Assembly (NCBI RefSeq): GCF_014200175.1
Contig: NZ_JACHBD010000008.1
Coordinates: forward strand, 62,001 to 126,000
Direction of reading: 5' to 3'
Source of the DNA: Rhizobium lentis
GTDB lineage: Bacteria > Pseudomonadota > Alphaproteobacteria > Rhizobiales > Rhizobiaceae
Length of the DNA: 64,000 bases
Shown here: one piece after another, positions 25,338 to 33,453 of the stretch
Numbering within the stretch: position 1 is the first letter of the stretch
How the letters are laid out: every line of letters starts with the position of its first letter
Notes under the pieces: model-generated
Database searches by the model: none
Told to the model about the DNA's origin: nothing
The model's input: the letters and a program-made list of their open reading frames with translations, nothing else
Made by a program: the position numbers and the translations under genes

Positions 25338-25928
25338 ATGGCCGCTGTTCTTGATTCTGTCCGCGCATTCTTTGCGCCCACCACCTTCGCCATCGACGTC
25401 GAAAATCCGTCGGATGTCGTTGCGCGTGAAAACCTGCTCGACCGCGTCATGGGGCCGGATCGCCGCAAGAAATCGTCGGAGAAGATCCGCCGCAACCGGA
25501 TTCCGGCCGAAGGCCTCGCGCTCGTCGCGCGCGATCGCGACGGCCATGTCATCGGCTCGGTGCGGCTCTGGAACATTGAGGCGGGCGTCAACGATGAAGG
25601 CACGCCGATCAATGCGCTGCTGCTCGGTCCGCTCGCCGTTGCGCCCGATCACGGTGGCAAGGGCGCCGGCTCGGCGCTGATGCGGGCGGCGATTCTCGAG
25701 GCAAAGAACCGCGGACATGGCGCTGTTCTGCTCGTCGGCGACGCCGCCTATTACGAGCGTTTCGGGTTCTTCGCCGAAAAGGCTCGCCATCTTGTCATGC
25801 CGGGTCCGTTCGAACGCTCGCGCTTTCTGGCGCTCGAGCTCACGGAAGGCTGGCTTGACGGCGCGGCCGGCATGATCGTCCCCTCGGGGCGCATGCTGAC
25901 CGGCGCGCCGGTTCGCCGCGCCGCCTGA
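25338..25928 (+). CDS. GNAT N-acetyltransferase
   Basis: A 196-residue acetyltransferase with the acetyl-CoA loop in LLGPLAVAPDHGGKGAGSALMRAAI (near residue 95) and AAYYERFGFFAEKA near residue 136, typical of the YhbS-like group. It lies 93 bases downstream of ornithine decarboxylase on the same strand and is probably co-transcribed, so polyamine acetylation is a reasonable but unproven guess. A GC-rich hairpin follows the stop. Confidence 0.87.
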   Translation: MAAVLDSVRAFFAPTTFAIDVENPSDVVARENLLDRVMGPDRRKKSSEKIRRNRIPAEGLALVARDRDGHVIGSVRLWNIEAGVNDEGTPINALLLGPLAVAPDHGGKGAGSALMRAAILEAKNRGHGAVLLVGDAAYYERFGFFAEKARHLVMPGPFERSRFLALELTEGWLDGAAGMIVPSGRMLTGAPVRRAA

Positions 25929-25945
25929 AGCTGTGCCGATCGGCT

Positions 25946-25974
25946 GGCCGGGGTGGAACGTCCTTACCCCGGCC
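25946..25974 (+). terminator. Hairpin after odc-GNAT unit
   Basis: GGCCGGGGT (25946-25954) pairs with ACCCCGGCC (25966-25974), 18 bases after the GNAT stop. No strong U tract follows. Likely end of the odc transcript. Confidence 0.5.
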
Positions 25975-26149
25975 GGCAATATCCGCGCCGTTTGATCATG
26001 GAGGCAAGCGGGCCTGCCGTGGTTGCGGCGCGGATTGTCCTTTTGGCGGCCGACGCGGCGCATGATCACCGGCGCACGCGGCAACACAATCGCGTGAAAA
26101 GTGCCGCCGGCCCGCGAAGATATCGCTGAGATATCCTATCTTGCGCCGC

Positions 26150-27178
26150 ATGCTCCGTGTTCTCTCCTTTCTGCTTCTTTTCTCTCTGCCGCTTGCCGCA
26201 ACGGCGCCGGCCACTGCCCAGAGCGTAGCCCGCGCCAGCACCGGGCTTGACCCGCGTCTCGATCAGGCGGCTGATGACCCGGCGATGCGGCCGCTCAAGG
26301 TGGTGATCGTCGCGCGCGGCGGGCGGGTGCTTGCCGAACGCGGTTTCCACGGTCATTCACCGGCAGAATCGACCAATATCAAATCCGCTTCGAAGTCGAT
26401 CATTTCGGCGCTGGTCGGTATCGCTATCGACAAAGGCCTGCTGAAGGGGCCGGATCAGAAGATCGCATCGATCCTGAAGGCCGATCTGCCCGAATCACCC
26501 GATCCGCGCCTCAACGACATCACCATCGGCAATCTTCTCTCCATGCAGACTGGGCTCGATCGCATGTCGGGGCCGAACTACGGCCGCTGGGTCTCCTCGC
26601 GCAACTGGGTGCGTTTTGCCCTTTCGCAGCCTTTCGTCGATCAGCCCGGTGGAGAAATGCTCTATTCCACCGCATCCACGCATCTGCTGTCGGCCATTCT
26701 CACCAAGGTCAGCCGGCGGTCGACGCTGGCCCTGGCGCAGGAATGGCTGGGTCCGGTCGACGGTTTCCGCATCGGCGCATGGGAGCGCGATCCGCAGGGC
26801 ATCTATCTCGGCGGCAACCAGATGGCGATGAGCGCCCGCTCCCTGCTTGCCTTCGGCGAACTCTATCGCAACAGCGGCAAGACCGCCGAAGGCCGCCAGG
26901 TCATCCCGGCCGACTGGATCTCCCAATCGTGGCAGCACCGGACCAACTCACGCTTTTCGGGCGACGAATATGGCTATGGCTGGTTCACACGGCAGATTGG
27001 CGGCGAGCAGGTGCATTTCGCCTGGGGTTACGGCGGACAGATGCTCTATATCGTGCCGTCGCTCGATTTGACGGTCGTCATGACTTCGGAAGAGAGCGGC
27101 CCGTCCGCCCGAAACGGCTACCGGGATTTGCTGCACGGTCTGTTGGCGGACATCATCGGCGCGGTGCGGGCCGCCTGA
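26150..27178 (+). CDS. Serine hydrolase of the beta-lactamase/DD-peptidase (AmpC-like) family
   Basis: Secreted penicillin-recognising-fold hydrolase of about 342 residues. The signal peptide ends near ATAQS. Catalytic SxxK is SASK (residues 79-82) in KSASKSIISALVGIAIDKG, and the Tyr motif is YST in GGEMLYSTASTHLLSAIL. The C-terminal HFAWGYGGQMLYIVPSLDLTVVMTS corresponds to the KTG/HxG region. These enzymes include esterases, peptidases and true class C beta-lactamases; this one lacks clear AmpC-specific features, so a peptidase or esterase role is more likely. TTG at 26141 is an alternative start. It is flanked by non-related genes. Confidence 0.85.
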   Translation: MLRVLSFLLLFSLPLAATAPATAQSVARASTGLDPRLDQAADDPAMRPLKVVIVARGGRVLAERGFHGHSPAESTNIKSASKSIISALVGIAIDKGLLKGPDQKIASILKADLPESPDPRLNDITIGNLLSMQTGLDRMSGPNYGRWVSSRNWVRFALSQPFVDQPGGEMLYSTASTHLLSAILTKVSRRSTLALAQEWLGPVDGFRIGAWERDPQGIYLGGNQMAMSARSLLAFGELYRNSGKTAEGRQVIPADWISQSWQHRTNSRFSGDEYGYGWFTRQIGGEQVHFAWGYGGQMLYIVPSLDLTVVMTSEESGPSARNGYRDLLHGLLADIIGAVRAA

Positions 27179-27248
27179 TTGCGGCGCCCGTGCATCTTGG
27201 AAATCAGCAGGCCGCGTAACGACCGAGGCACATTTCGGAAAGACCTAG

Positions 27249-28067
27249 CTAGATATTCTGATCCATCGTCTCGGCCGGGATTTCGTCGGCGCGGTGGATG
27301 CGCACGAGGGTGGCCGGCACGCCGGCGACCGTACAATGTTCGGGAACCGGCTTCAGCACGACACTGCCGGCGGCGATCTTGCTGAAGGCGCCGATTTCGA
27401 TATTGCCGAGGATCTTGGCGCCGGCGCCGATCATGACGCCATGGCGGATCTTCGGGTGGCGGTCACCGGTTTCCTTGCCGGTGCCGCCGAGCGTGACGCC
27501 CTGCAGGATCGATACTTCGTCCTCGATCACGGCCGTTTCGCCGATGACGATTCCCGAGCCGTGGTCGAGCATGATGGAAGCGCCGATCCGTGCGGCCGGA
27601 TGAATATCGGGGCCGAAGACCAGCGAGGCGAGATTGGCGAGCCAGGTGGCGATCTCCGGCCGGCCGGCGTTCCAGAGCTCGTGGGCGACGCGGTGCGTCT
27701 GCAGCGCATGAAAGCCCTTGAGGTTGAGGAGCGCGTGCAGAAATGTCGTGCAAGCGGGATCGCGCTGGCGCACGGCTGCGAGGTCTGCCTCGACCTTCCG
27801 CATGATGTCGTCGGTGAGGGTGGAGAGGATAAGATCGAACAGATTGCCTGTTTCCACCTGCGTTACCGAGAGCCGCGCCGCCAGCACCCGGGCGATGATC
27901 TCATTGTTGCCGGTGGCATCCGTTACCTCAGTGGTCAGCAGCCGTCGCAAGATCGGCTCGCGCACGGCAAGTTCGGCCGACTCGGCGCGGATCATCGCCC
28001 AGACGGAGGCATTGTCCGGAGAAGGTGGCTGTTGTTCGGCCAAACCGAGGCCGGTCGATTTCGGCAT
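27249..28067 (-). CDS. cysE: Serine O-acetyltransferase
   Basis: Acetylates L-serine with acetyl-CoA to O-acetylserine, the first step of cysteine synthesis. From the ATG at 28067, preceded by GAGGAAACGGGA, it has 272 residues. An upstream start at 28118 is possible. The N-terminal helical domain (WAMIRAESAELAVREPIL) is followed by a left-handed beta-helix of hexapeptide repeats. It has the active-site region IHPAARIGASIMLDHGSGIVIGETAVI, then GVTLGGTGKETGDRHPKI and GAGAKILGNIEIG. The C-terminal Ile in the DQNI tail matches the form that inserts into O-acetylserine sulfhydrylase. Confidence 0.95.
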   Translation of the reverse strand: MPKSTGLGLAEQQPPSPDNASVWAMIRAESAELAVREPILRRLLTTEVTDATGNNEIIARVLAARLSVTQVETGNLFDLILSTLTDDIMRKVEADLAAVRQRDPACTTFLHALLNLKGFHALQTHRVAHELWNAGRPEIATWLANLASLVFGPDIHPAARIGASIMLDHGSGIVIGETAVIEDEVSILQGVTLGGTGKETGDRHPKIRHGVMIGAGAKILGNIEIGAFSKIAAGSVVLKPVPEHCTVAGVPATLVRIHRADEIPAETMDQNI

Positions 28068-28155
28068 TCCCGTTTCCTCTGTCAGCGACAGCGCAGCCAC
28101 TTCCTGCGCGCGGTTCATGTTTCGCCTGGCCAAGGCATTTGGCAAGTCCGATGTT

Positions 28156-28659
28156 CTACGGCCCTGGATCAGACGGCTGTAGGCCAGGCGTCCGCTCCGG
28201 AAGCCGGCGCCAGTGATAGAGCACGTCGGGCTCCTTTTCCTCGTTGTCGAGACCATCGGTCTTTTCCTCGACGGAAAAACCGTATCGCTCGTAGAAAGCG
28301 CGGGCGCCGCTATTGCGCTGGAACGTCCAGAGCCTGATTTCGTTCATCTCCTCCCGGGCGCAGCCGAGCAGCAGCGAGCCGATGCCGATATTCTGGAAAT
28401 CGGGGAGAACGTAAAGCTGTTCGATCCAACCGTCACCAAAGGCGATGACGCCAACCAGCCGGTTTCCGATTGCGGCGCCGAGGATGGTGCAATTCGGCAG
28501 GAGATGCTTGCGCCAGTACTGCTCTTCTTCCTCAGGCGTATGCAGATCCGGCAGCCAGGGCAATTGCCGCCACAGGGCGACGCGCCTGATTGCCGCCGCC
28601 GCTTGCATATGCTCGGCGCCAAGCGCCACGATCTCCGGTTCGGTCACGGCGTCGCCCAT
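28156..28659 (-). CDS. GNAT acetyltransferase, third gene of the COG0523-WD40 operon
   Basis: GNAT protein of 167 residues from ATG 28659; a GTG at 28698 would add 13 residues and overlap the WD40 gene by 23 bases. The acetyl-CoA-binding region is LYVLPDFQNIGIGSLLLGCAREEM, followed by LWTFQRNSGARAFYERYGFSVEEKTDG. It follows a WD40-repeat gene and a COG0523 GTPase on the same strand, apparently one operon beneath a Zur-like box. A link with zinc or metal homeostasis is contextual only. Confidence 0.83.
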   Translation of the reverse strand: MGDAVTEPEIVALGAEHMQAAAAIRRVALWRQLPWLPDLHTPEEEEQYWRKHLLPNCTILGAAIGNRLVGVIAFGDGWIEQLYVLPDFQNIGIGSLLLGCAREEMNEIRLWTFQRNSGARAFYERYGFSVEEKTDGLDNEEKEPDVLYHWRRLPERTPGLQPSDPGP

Positions 28660-28675
28660 TGCCGGCAACAGGAGC

Positions 28676-29665
28676 TCACGCCGAAATATCGATGACACCG
28701 CAATCGCCGGCTTCGGAGGCGAAAGCGAGCAGCTTGCCGTTTGCGCTCCAGCTCATCGCCGTGATCGCGCCCTTGCCGGGGCGGCGCAGCAGCGCTTCCT
28801 TGCTGTCGGCGATGCGTACGGCCAGAATCATGCCGTCGATGAAGCCGATGGCAAGGATGTCTTCCAGCGGATGGAATTTCACCGAGGTCGCCATGATATT
28901 GGCGCGGGTGCCGAGTTCGAGCGGCGCCTTGCCCATCGGGCCGTCCTTGCCCTGGAAGGGCCAGACGATAGCTGCGGGCGCGCCTGATGAGGCGAGCCAT
29001 TTGCCCTTCACCGACCAGGACAACGATTTCACCTTGGCGGGATAGCCGGTCATGCGCATGTGCCGGGCCTCGGCGCCGGGTTTGCTGTCGAGCTTCCAGC
29101 CGTGCAAGGCATTTTCCTGCATCGAGGTGACGAGAAAATTGCCGTCAGGCGAGAAGGTGACGCCGGTATGCGCGCCCTTCCATTCGAGATCGACCGGTTT
29201 GGCGCTCGTGCCGACCCAATGCAGCGACACGCCGTTGTAACGGGCGGCGGCGATGCGCAGGCCTTTCGGCGCGAAGGCGATGCCTTCGACCGTGCGTTCC
29301 TCGGGGAATTCCTTGGTGGTGCCGTCGGCAAGGCGCACCAGCGAACTCTTGCCGTAGGAATAGGCAATGGCGCCTTGCGGGCCGGCGGCGACCTGCGAGA
29401 TCCACTTGCGCGGCGCCGTTGCGAGTTCGCTGACGCTGCCATCGGCGGCAATGCGCAGAACCTTGCCGTCCTCGCCGCCGGAGATCAGGCTGTCGCTATA
29501 AGGATCGCGGATGGCGGTGAGCATGCCCTGATGGGCCTCGCAAACCTTCTCGCCGCCGTCCAGCCGGTGAAACGTGCCGTTTGCGTTTGCGAAGAAGGGG
29601 ATATCACCTAAAAATTCGACGGCCAGAACGTGGCCGTCGAGATCAAGCGGTGCAACTGTCGGCAT
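28676..29665 (-). CDS. WD40-repeat protein next to COG0523 GTPase
   Basis: A 329-residue protein made of about seven weak WD40 blades. Examples are LTAIRDPYSDSLISGGEDGKVLRI, GVTFSPDGNFLVTSMQENALHGWKL, VKSLSWSVKGKWLASSGAPAAIVWPF and ITAMSWSANGKLLAFASEAGDCGVI. There is no signal peptide, so it is cytoplasmic. Its start abuts the stop of the COG0523 gene (29665) and it overlaps or touches the GNAT gene, so the three are coupled. It may be a scaffold for metal delivery to client proteins; no direct evidence. Confidence 0.83.
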   Translation of the reverse strand: MPTVAPLDLDGHVLAVEFLGDIPFFANANGTFHRLDGGEKVCEAHQGMLTAIRDPYSDSLISGGEDGKVLRIAADGSVSELATAPRKWISQVAAGPQGAIAYSYGKSSLVRLADGTTKEFPEERTVEGIAFAPKGLRIAAARYNGVSLHWVGTSAKPVDLEWKGAHTGVTFSPDGNFLVTSMQENALHGWKLDSKPGAEARHMRMTGYPAKVKSLSWSVKGKWLASSGAPAAIVWPFQGKDGPMGKAPLELGTRANIMATSVKFHPLEDILAIGFIDGMILAVRIADSKEALLRRPGKGAITAMSWSANGKLLAFASEAGDCGVIDISA

Positions 29666-30756
29666 CAGGCGGCTGCCTCGCAGGCCTTGAAGGAGGCCTC
29701 GAGCTTTTCGCGGTCGAGATCGCGGCCGATGAAGACGAGACGGCTTTCATGTTTCTCGCCGTCCTTCCAAGGCCGCTGATGATCGCCCTCGATGATCATG
29801 TGTACGCCCTGAACGACGTAACGCTCGGGATCGTCCTTGAAGGCGATGATGCCCTTGAGACGCAGAATATTCGGGCCCTGAACCTGGGTGATCTTCTGGA
29901 TCCAGGGGAAGAAGCGCTCCGGGTTCATCTCACCGCCGCGCAGCGAAACCGACTGCACCGTCACATCATGGATCGCCGACATCGCGCCATTGTGATGATG
30001 GCCGTGATCGTGATCATGATCATGATGGTGATGGTCGTGATCATGGTGATGATCGTGATCGCAGTCCGGGCCGCAGACATGGTCGTCATGGCCGTGTTCG
30101 AGGAAATGCGGATCGTTTTCGAGCGCCCGCTCCAGGTTGAAGGCGCCCTGGTCGAGCACGCGGGCGAGGTCGACGCCCGAGCGGCTGGTCTTGTAGACCC
30201 GGGCGGCCGGGTTGATGGCGCGGACAATGTCCTCGATCACGTCAAGTTCTTCCGCAGTCACTAGGTCGCTCTTGTTGATGACGACGACGTCGGCGAAGGC
30301 GATCTGGTCTTCGGCCTCGCGGCTGTCCTTCAGGCGCAGCGGCAGGTGCTTGGCGTCGACAAGAGCGATAACGGCGTCGAGCTCGGTCTTGGCGCGCACG
30401 TCGTCATCCATGAAGAAGGTCTGGGCGACCGGCACCGGATCGGCAAGGCCCGTGGTTTCGACAATGATGCCGTCGAAACGGCCGGGGCGGCGCATCAGGC
30501 CTTCGACGACGCGGATCAGGTCGCCGCGCACCGTGCAACAGACGCAGCCATTATTCATCTCGTAGATTTCTTCATCCGACTCGACGATCAGGTCGTTGTC
30601 AATGCCGATCTCGCCGAATTCATTGACGATGACCGCATATTTCTTGCCGTGATTTTCCGACAGGATGCGGTTGAGCAACGTCGTCTTGCCGGCACCGAGA
30701 TAACCGGTGAGCACGGTGACGGGAATGGGCTTCTGTGTGGCTGTCGCGTCGGTCAT
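29665..30756 (-). CDS. COG0523 (CobW/ZNG1-type) GTPase with histidine-rich loop
   Basis: Predicted GTP-dependent metallochaperone of 363 residues. Walker A is GYLGAGKTT (18-26). The metal-binding CxCC motif is GCVCC (70-74). Walker B/switch is GIIVETTGLADP and the base-recognition motif is NKSD (161-164). Between the G domain and the CobW C-terminal domain lies a histidine/aspartate-rich loop (about 221-255), including HDHHHDHDHHHHDHDHDHGH, fit for binding zinc or another divalent metal. A Zur-like box lies about 105 bases upstream. This supports membership of the zinc-linked COG0523 subgroup rather than cobalamin synthesis. Confidence 0.92.
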   Translation of the reverse strand: MTDATATQKPIPVTVLTGYLGAGKTTLLNRILSENHGKKYAVIVNEFGEIGIDNDLIVESDEEIYEMNNGCVCCTVRGDLIRVVEGLMRRPGRFDGIIVETTGLADPVPVAQTFFMDDDVRAKTELDAVIALVDAKHLPLRLKDSREAEDQIAFADVVVINKSDLVTAEELDVIEDIVRAINPAARVYKTSRSGVDLARVLDQGAFNLERALENDPHFLEHGHDDHVCGPDCDHDHHHDHDHHHHDHDHDHGHHHNGAMSAIHDVTVQSVSLRGGEMNPERFFPWIQKITQVQGPNILRLKGIIAFKDDPERYVVQGVHMIIEGDHQRPWKDGEKHESRLVFIGRDLDREKLEASFKACEAAA

Positions 30757-30860
30757 GAGAACCTCTAGGATTAGGCGTGCGGCCGAGCGGCTTTGGATCG
30801 GCTGCTTAAACGGTTGGTCTCATATAATGGCATGGGCACGGCAGTTCAAAGGGTTTTATA

Positions 30861-30877
30861 ATGTTATAAGATCACGT
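30861..30877. promoter_or_regulatory. Probable Zur box upstream of COG0523 operon
   Basis: ATGTTAT-AAG-ATCACGT fits the alphaproteobacterial Zur palindrome ATGTTAT-N3-ATAACAT. The left half is perfect and five of seven bases match in the right half. It lies in the AT-rich stretch between the creatininase gene and the COG0523 start, about 105 bases upstream of the latter. Zur control is also expected from the His-rich COG0523 product. Binding is inferred. Confidence 0.6.
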
Positions 30878-30904
30878 CATCTGCCCGTGCAAAATCAGTC
30901 GTGC

Positions 30905-31687
30905 TCACCGGAGCTCGCCGACGTCGAAGGCGTCGACATCTTCCAGCAGTTCCACCAGGCCCCTCACCGCATGGGCAATCAGCGCCTCGCCCTTTTCAGC
31001 CGTCGCCGCCGCGGCGTTGCCTGCCACGCCTTCGGCATTGAGATCCGACATCTTCCAGCCGAAGGCGTGCGGCCCGTAGGCGCGCAGATGTTTGAAGCGT
31101 TCGGCAAATTCCGTCTGACGCGAAGGGAAATCTGCGGCCTTCGCCATATCGACCCTGTCAGGATGAAGCGCCAGCATGACCGAGGTCTCGATGTCGCCGC
31201 CATGAATGCCAATCGCCTTTTCCCCGGGAGGGATCACCCCATCCGGCAGGCCGAAGCGGGTCCAGCTTGTCGCCACGGCCAGCATGGCAAAGCGGACCCG
31301 GGCCTCGGTTGCGACGATGGTCATCAGGGGCGAGTTGCCGCCATGGGCGTTCAGCATCACCAATTTACGGATATCCTGCGTGGCCAGGTCTTCGGCGATG
31401 CCTAGCCATTGGTGAACCGCCTCATCGAAAGCGAGCGTCTTCGTTCCTTCAACATCCATATGCTCTATCGAGTAGCCGACCGATTCGGCGGGCAGAAAGG
31501 TGACCGGCAGGCCGGCGGGCAGGGCCGCCTTCAATCGTTGGGCGATGCCTTGGGCAATCAGCGTGTCGGTTTCGAAGGGCAGATGAGGGCCGTGCTGCTC
31601 ATGAGCGCCAAGCGGCAACACGGCGATGGGGCGGCGCGGGGCCGAGGCCGGGTGGCTCTCGTCGAAGCGGGGCGAAGGCGTCATCAT
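30905..31687 (-). CDS. Creatininase-family amidohydrolase
   Basis: A 260-residue protein of the creatininase fold. The binuclear metal ligands are visible in PLGAHEQHGPHLPFETDT (Glu30, His32, Asp41), MLNAHGGNSPLM (His) and GIHGGDIETSVML (Glu). Family members hydrolyse creatinine, formylated pterins or flavins, or cleave peptide precursors, so the substrate is open. It lies upstream of the COG0523 operon on the same strand but is separated by 148 bases with the Zur-like box. Its start is 85 bases from the divergent MarR gene. Confidence 0.87.
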   Translation of the reverse strand: MMTPSPRFDESHPASAPRRPIAVLPLGAHEQHGPHLPFETDTLIAQGIAQRLKAALPAGLPVTFLPAESVGYSIEHMDVEGTKTLAFDEAVHQWLGIAEDLATQDIRKLVMLNAHGGNSPLMTIVATEARVRFAMLAVATSWTRFGLPDGVIPPGEKAIGIHGGDIETSVMLALHPDRVDMAKAADFPSRQTEFAERFKHLRAYGPHAFGWKMSDLNAEGVAGNAAAATAEKGEALIAHAVRGLVELLEDVDAFDVGELR

Positions 31688-31772
31688 CCGGTCGTTGCCT
31701 CTTGTTTATGACGAGATCCTGGGCAATGTCATATCGCAGCGGCGTCGGGGCTTAAAGATCAAAGGGATGGCT

Positions 31773-32285
31773 ATGGGAAAGAAGCATAAGGACGGCAAGA
31801 AGAGCAAGTCCAAGAAGAAGGACCAGACGGAATATACGCTCGTCGATCTCTCGCCGGCGCTGACCCAGGCGGCTCGTTCCATGCGTACGGTGCTCTCTCG
31901 CAACTTGTTCGAAAGCGGCCTCTATGCCGGCCAGGACGGCGTCATTCTCTCGCTCGCCGAGAGCGACGGCATGACGGCGGGCGGTCTTGCCCAAAAGCTC
32001 GGCGTTAAGGCGCCGACGATGACCCGCACCATCGGCCGCATGGAGGCGCAGGGCTTTCTCGAGCGCAAGCCCGACGCCGAGGATGCGCGCCTGACCAAGG
32101 TCTATCTCACGGCGCTCGGTCGTGACAGCGTGCGGGCGATCGAGATGGCGGCCGCGGCCTGCGACAGGCTGGCGACGCTGGAGTTTTCAGAAAAGGAAAT
32201 CCGCAATCTCGTGCGTCTGCTGAAGGCGATCGACGCCAATCTGCAGGCCGAAGCGCTTCCTTTGGAAGAACCTGACGAAGACTGA
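31773..32285 (+). CDS. MarR-family transcriptional regulator
   Basis: Winged-helix regulator of 170 residues. An unusual N-terminal Lys-rich stretch (KKHKDGKKSKSKKKDQ, residues 3-18) precedes the normal MarR body: SRNLFESGLYAGQDGVILSLAESDGMTAGGLAQKLGVKAPTMTR is the HTH, and LERKPDAEDARLTKVYLTALG the wing. The start at 31773 is spaced 6 bases from AAAGGG; an ATG at 31767 is adjacent. The basic tail could add nonspecific DNA contacts. It is divergent from the creatininase gene; targets are unknown. Confidence 0.88.
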   Translation: MGKKHKDGKKSKSKKKDQTEYTLVDLSPALTQAARSMRTVLSRNLFESGLYAGQDGVILSLAESDGMTAGGLAQKLGVKAPTMTRTIGRMEAQGFLERKPDAEDARLTKVYLTALGRDSVRAIEMAAAACDRLATLEFSEKEIRNLVRLLKAIDANLQAEALPLEEPDED

Positions 32286-32317
32286 AATTTCGCTGAAAAG
32301 ACGAATTGCCTCCGCCT

Positions 32318-32337
32318 GTTAAATCTTTTAATTAAAC
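32318..32337. promoter_or_regulatory. AT-rich imperfect palindrome before LacI gene
   Basis: GTTAAAT (32318-32324) and ATTAAAC (32331-32337) form an imperfect inverted repeat (6 of 7) 68 bases before the LacI start, in the most AT-rich part of this region. It may be an autoregulatory operator or just a promoter. Confidence 0.3.
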
Positions 32338-32404
32338 ATTTTAAGGGACCGCGCCGGCTTTTCGATGCGGTCTGCTGTCTTGCGTGCTGCCTGGAGGAGG
32401 ACAC

Positions 32405-33427
32405 GTGGTCCAGAAGATCAAGCTTTCGACAATCGCCGAAACGCTCGGCATTTCAACGGCGACCGTATCGCTCGCCTTGCGCGACAGTCCGCTGGTTGCC
32501 GGCAATACGCGGGAGAAGATCAAGGAACAGGCGCGCGCGCTCGGCTACATCTACAATCGCCGTGCCGCCAGCCTGCGCACCTCGCGCTCCGGCATCATCG
32601 GCGTCGTCGTGCACGACATCATGAACCCCTTCTACGGCGAGATCCTGAAGGCGATCGAAAGCGAGCTCGATCGCAGCCGCCACACCTTCATCCTTTCCAA
32701 CCATTACGACAATGTTGAAAAGCAGCGCACCTTCATCGAGACGCTCCTGCAGCTCGGCGGCGACGGCGTCATCATGTCGCCGGCGATCGGCACGCCGCCG
32801 GAAGATCTGCAGCTGGCGGAGGAAAACGGCATGCCGGCAATCCTTGTCGCTCGCTCGATGGATGGCCTGGAGCTGCCGACCTATCGCGGTGACGACAGTT
32901 ACGGCATTTCACTTGCCACCAACCACCTGATCGGCCTCGGTCACCGCTCGATCGCGATGATCGGCGGCACCGACCAGACCTCCACCGGCCGCGACCGCTA
33001 CCAGGGTTATGTCAATGCGCTGCGCAAGGCCGGCATCGAGGTCGATCCGAACCTGCGCATTCCCGGCCCGCGCTCGAAGCAGGGCGGTTTCGAGGCCGCG
33101 GTGCACTTCCTTTCGCTACCGCAGCAGCCGACGGCGGCCGTCTGCTGGAACGATCTCGTCGCAATAGGCCTGATGAACGGCATAGCCCGTGCCGGCCTGG
33201 TCCCGGGGCGCGACATTTCCGTCACCGGTTATGACGATCTCGAGGAAGCCTCGATCGCCACGCCGGCGCTGACGACCGTCTGGAACGGACAGACCGAAGT
33301 CGGCCGCCTGGCTGCGCGCGCGCTTCTCGATCGTCTCGCCGGCAGTCACGAACCTGACGGCATGCATCTCATCAAGCCGGAGATGCGCATTCGCCAGTCG
33401 ACCAGTCCCCATCGGCCCCGCGCCTGA
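32405..33427 (+). CDS. LacI-family transcriptional regulator
   Basis: A 340-residue LacI/GalR repressor. GTG at 32405 follows GGAGGAGG. The N-terminal HTH is KLSTIAETLGISTATVSLALRDSPLVA and the hinge region AASLRTSRSGIIGVV. The effector domain follows (HDIMNPFYGEILKAIESELD). A 2-hydroxyacid dehydrogenase starts 26 bases after the stop and is probably in the same transcript. The ligand may therefore be a hydroxy acid or related sugar acid, an inference from neighbourhood only. Confidence 0.9.
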   Translation: MVQKIKLSTIAETLGISTATVSLALRDSPLVAGNTREKIKEQARALGYIYNRRAASLRTSRSGIIGVVVHDIMNPFYGEILKAIESELDRSRHTFILSNHYDNVEKQRTFIETLLQLGGDGVIMSPAIGTPPEDLQLAEENGMPAILVARSMDGLELPTYRGDDSYGISLATNHLIGLGHRSIAMIGGTDQTSTGRDRYQGYVNALRKAGIEVDPNLRIPGPRSKQGGFEAAVHFLSLPQQPTAAVCWNDLVAIGLMNGIARAGLVPGRDISVTGYDDLEEASIATPALTTVWNGQTEVGRLAARALLDRLAGSHEPDGMHLIKPEMRIRQSTSPHRPRA

Positions 33428-33453
33428 ACAAAGCCCATCCAAGAGGAAAAGCC

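Noticed and set aside
23883..26087. Long minus-strand open frame (734 codons) opposite odc and the GNAT gene
   Set aside because: It mirrors the codon structure of the true plus-strand genes, runs through the non-coding leader and gap, and its product (Arg/Asp/Gly/Val-rich, no motif) looks like an antisense shadow of GC-rich coding DNA.
29990..30062. Tandem-like CATGATGGTGATGG repeat
   Set aside because: This is the coding sequence of the histidine-rich loop of the COG0523 protein, not an independent repeat or CRISPR.
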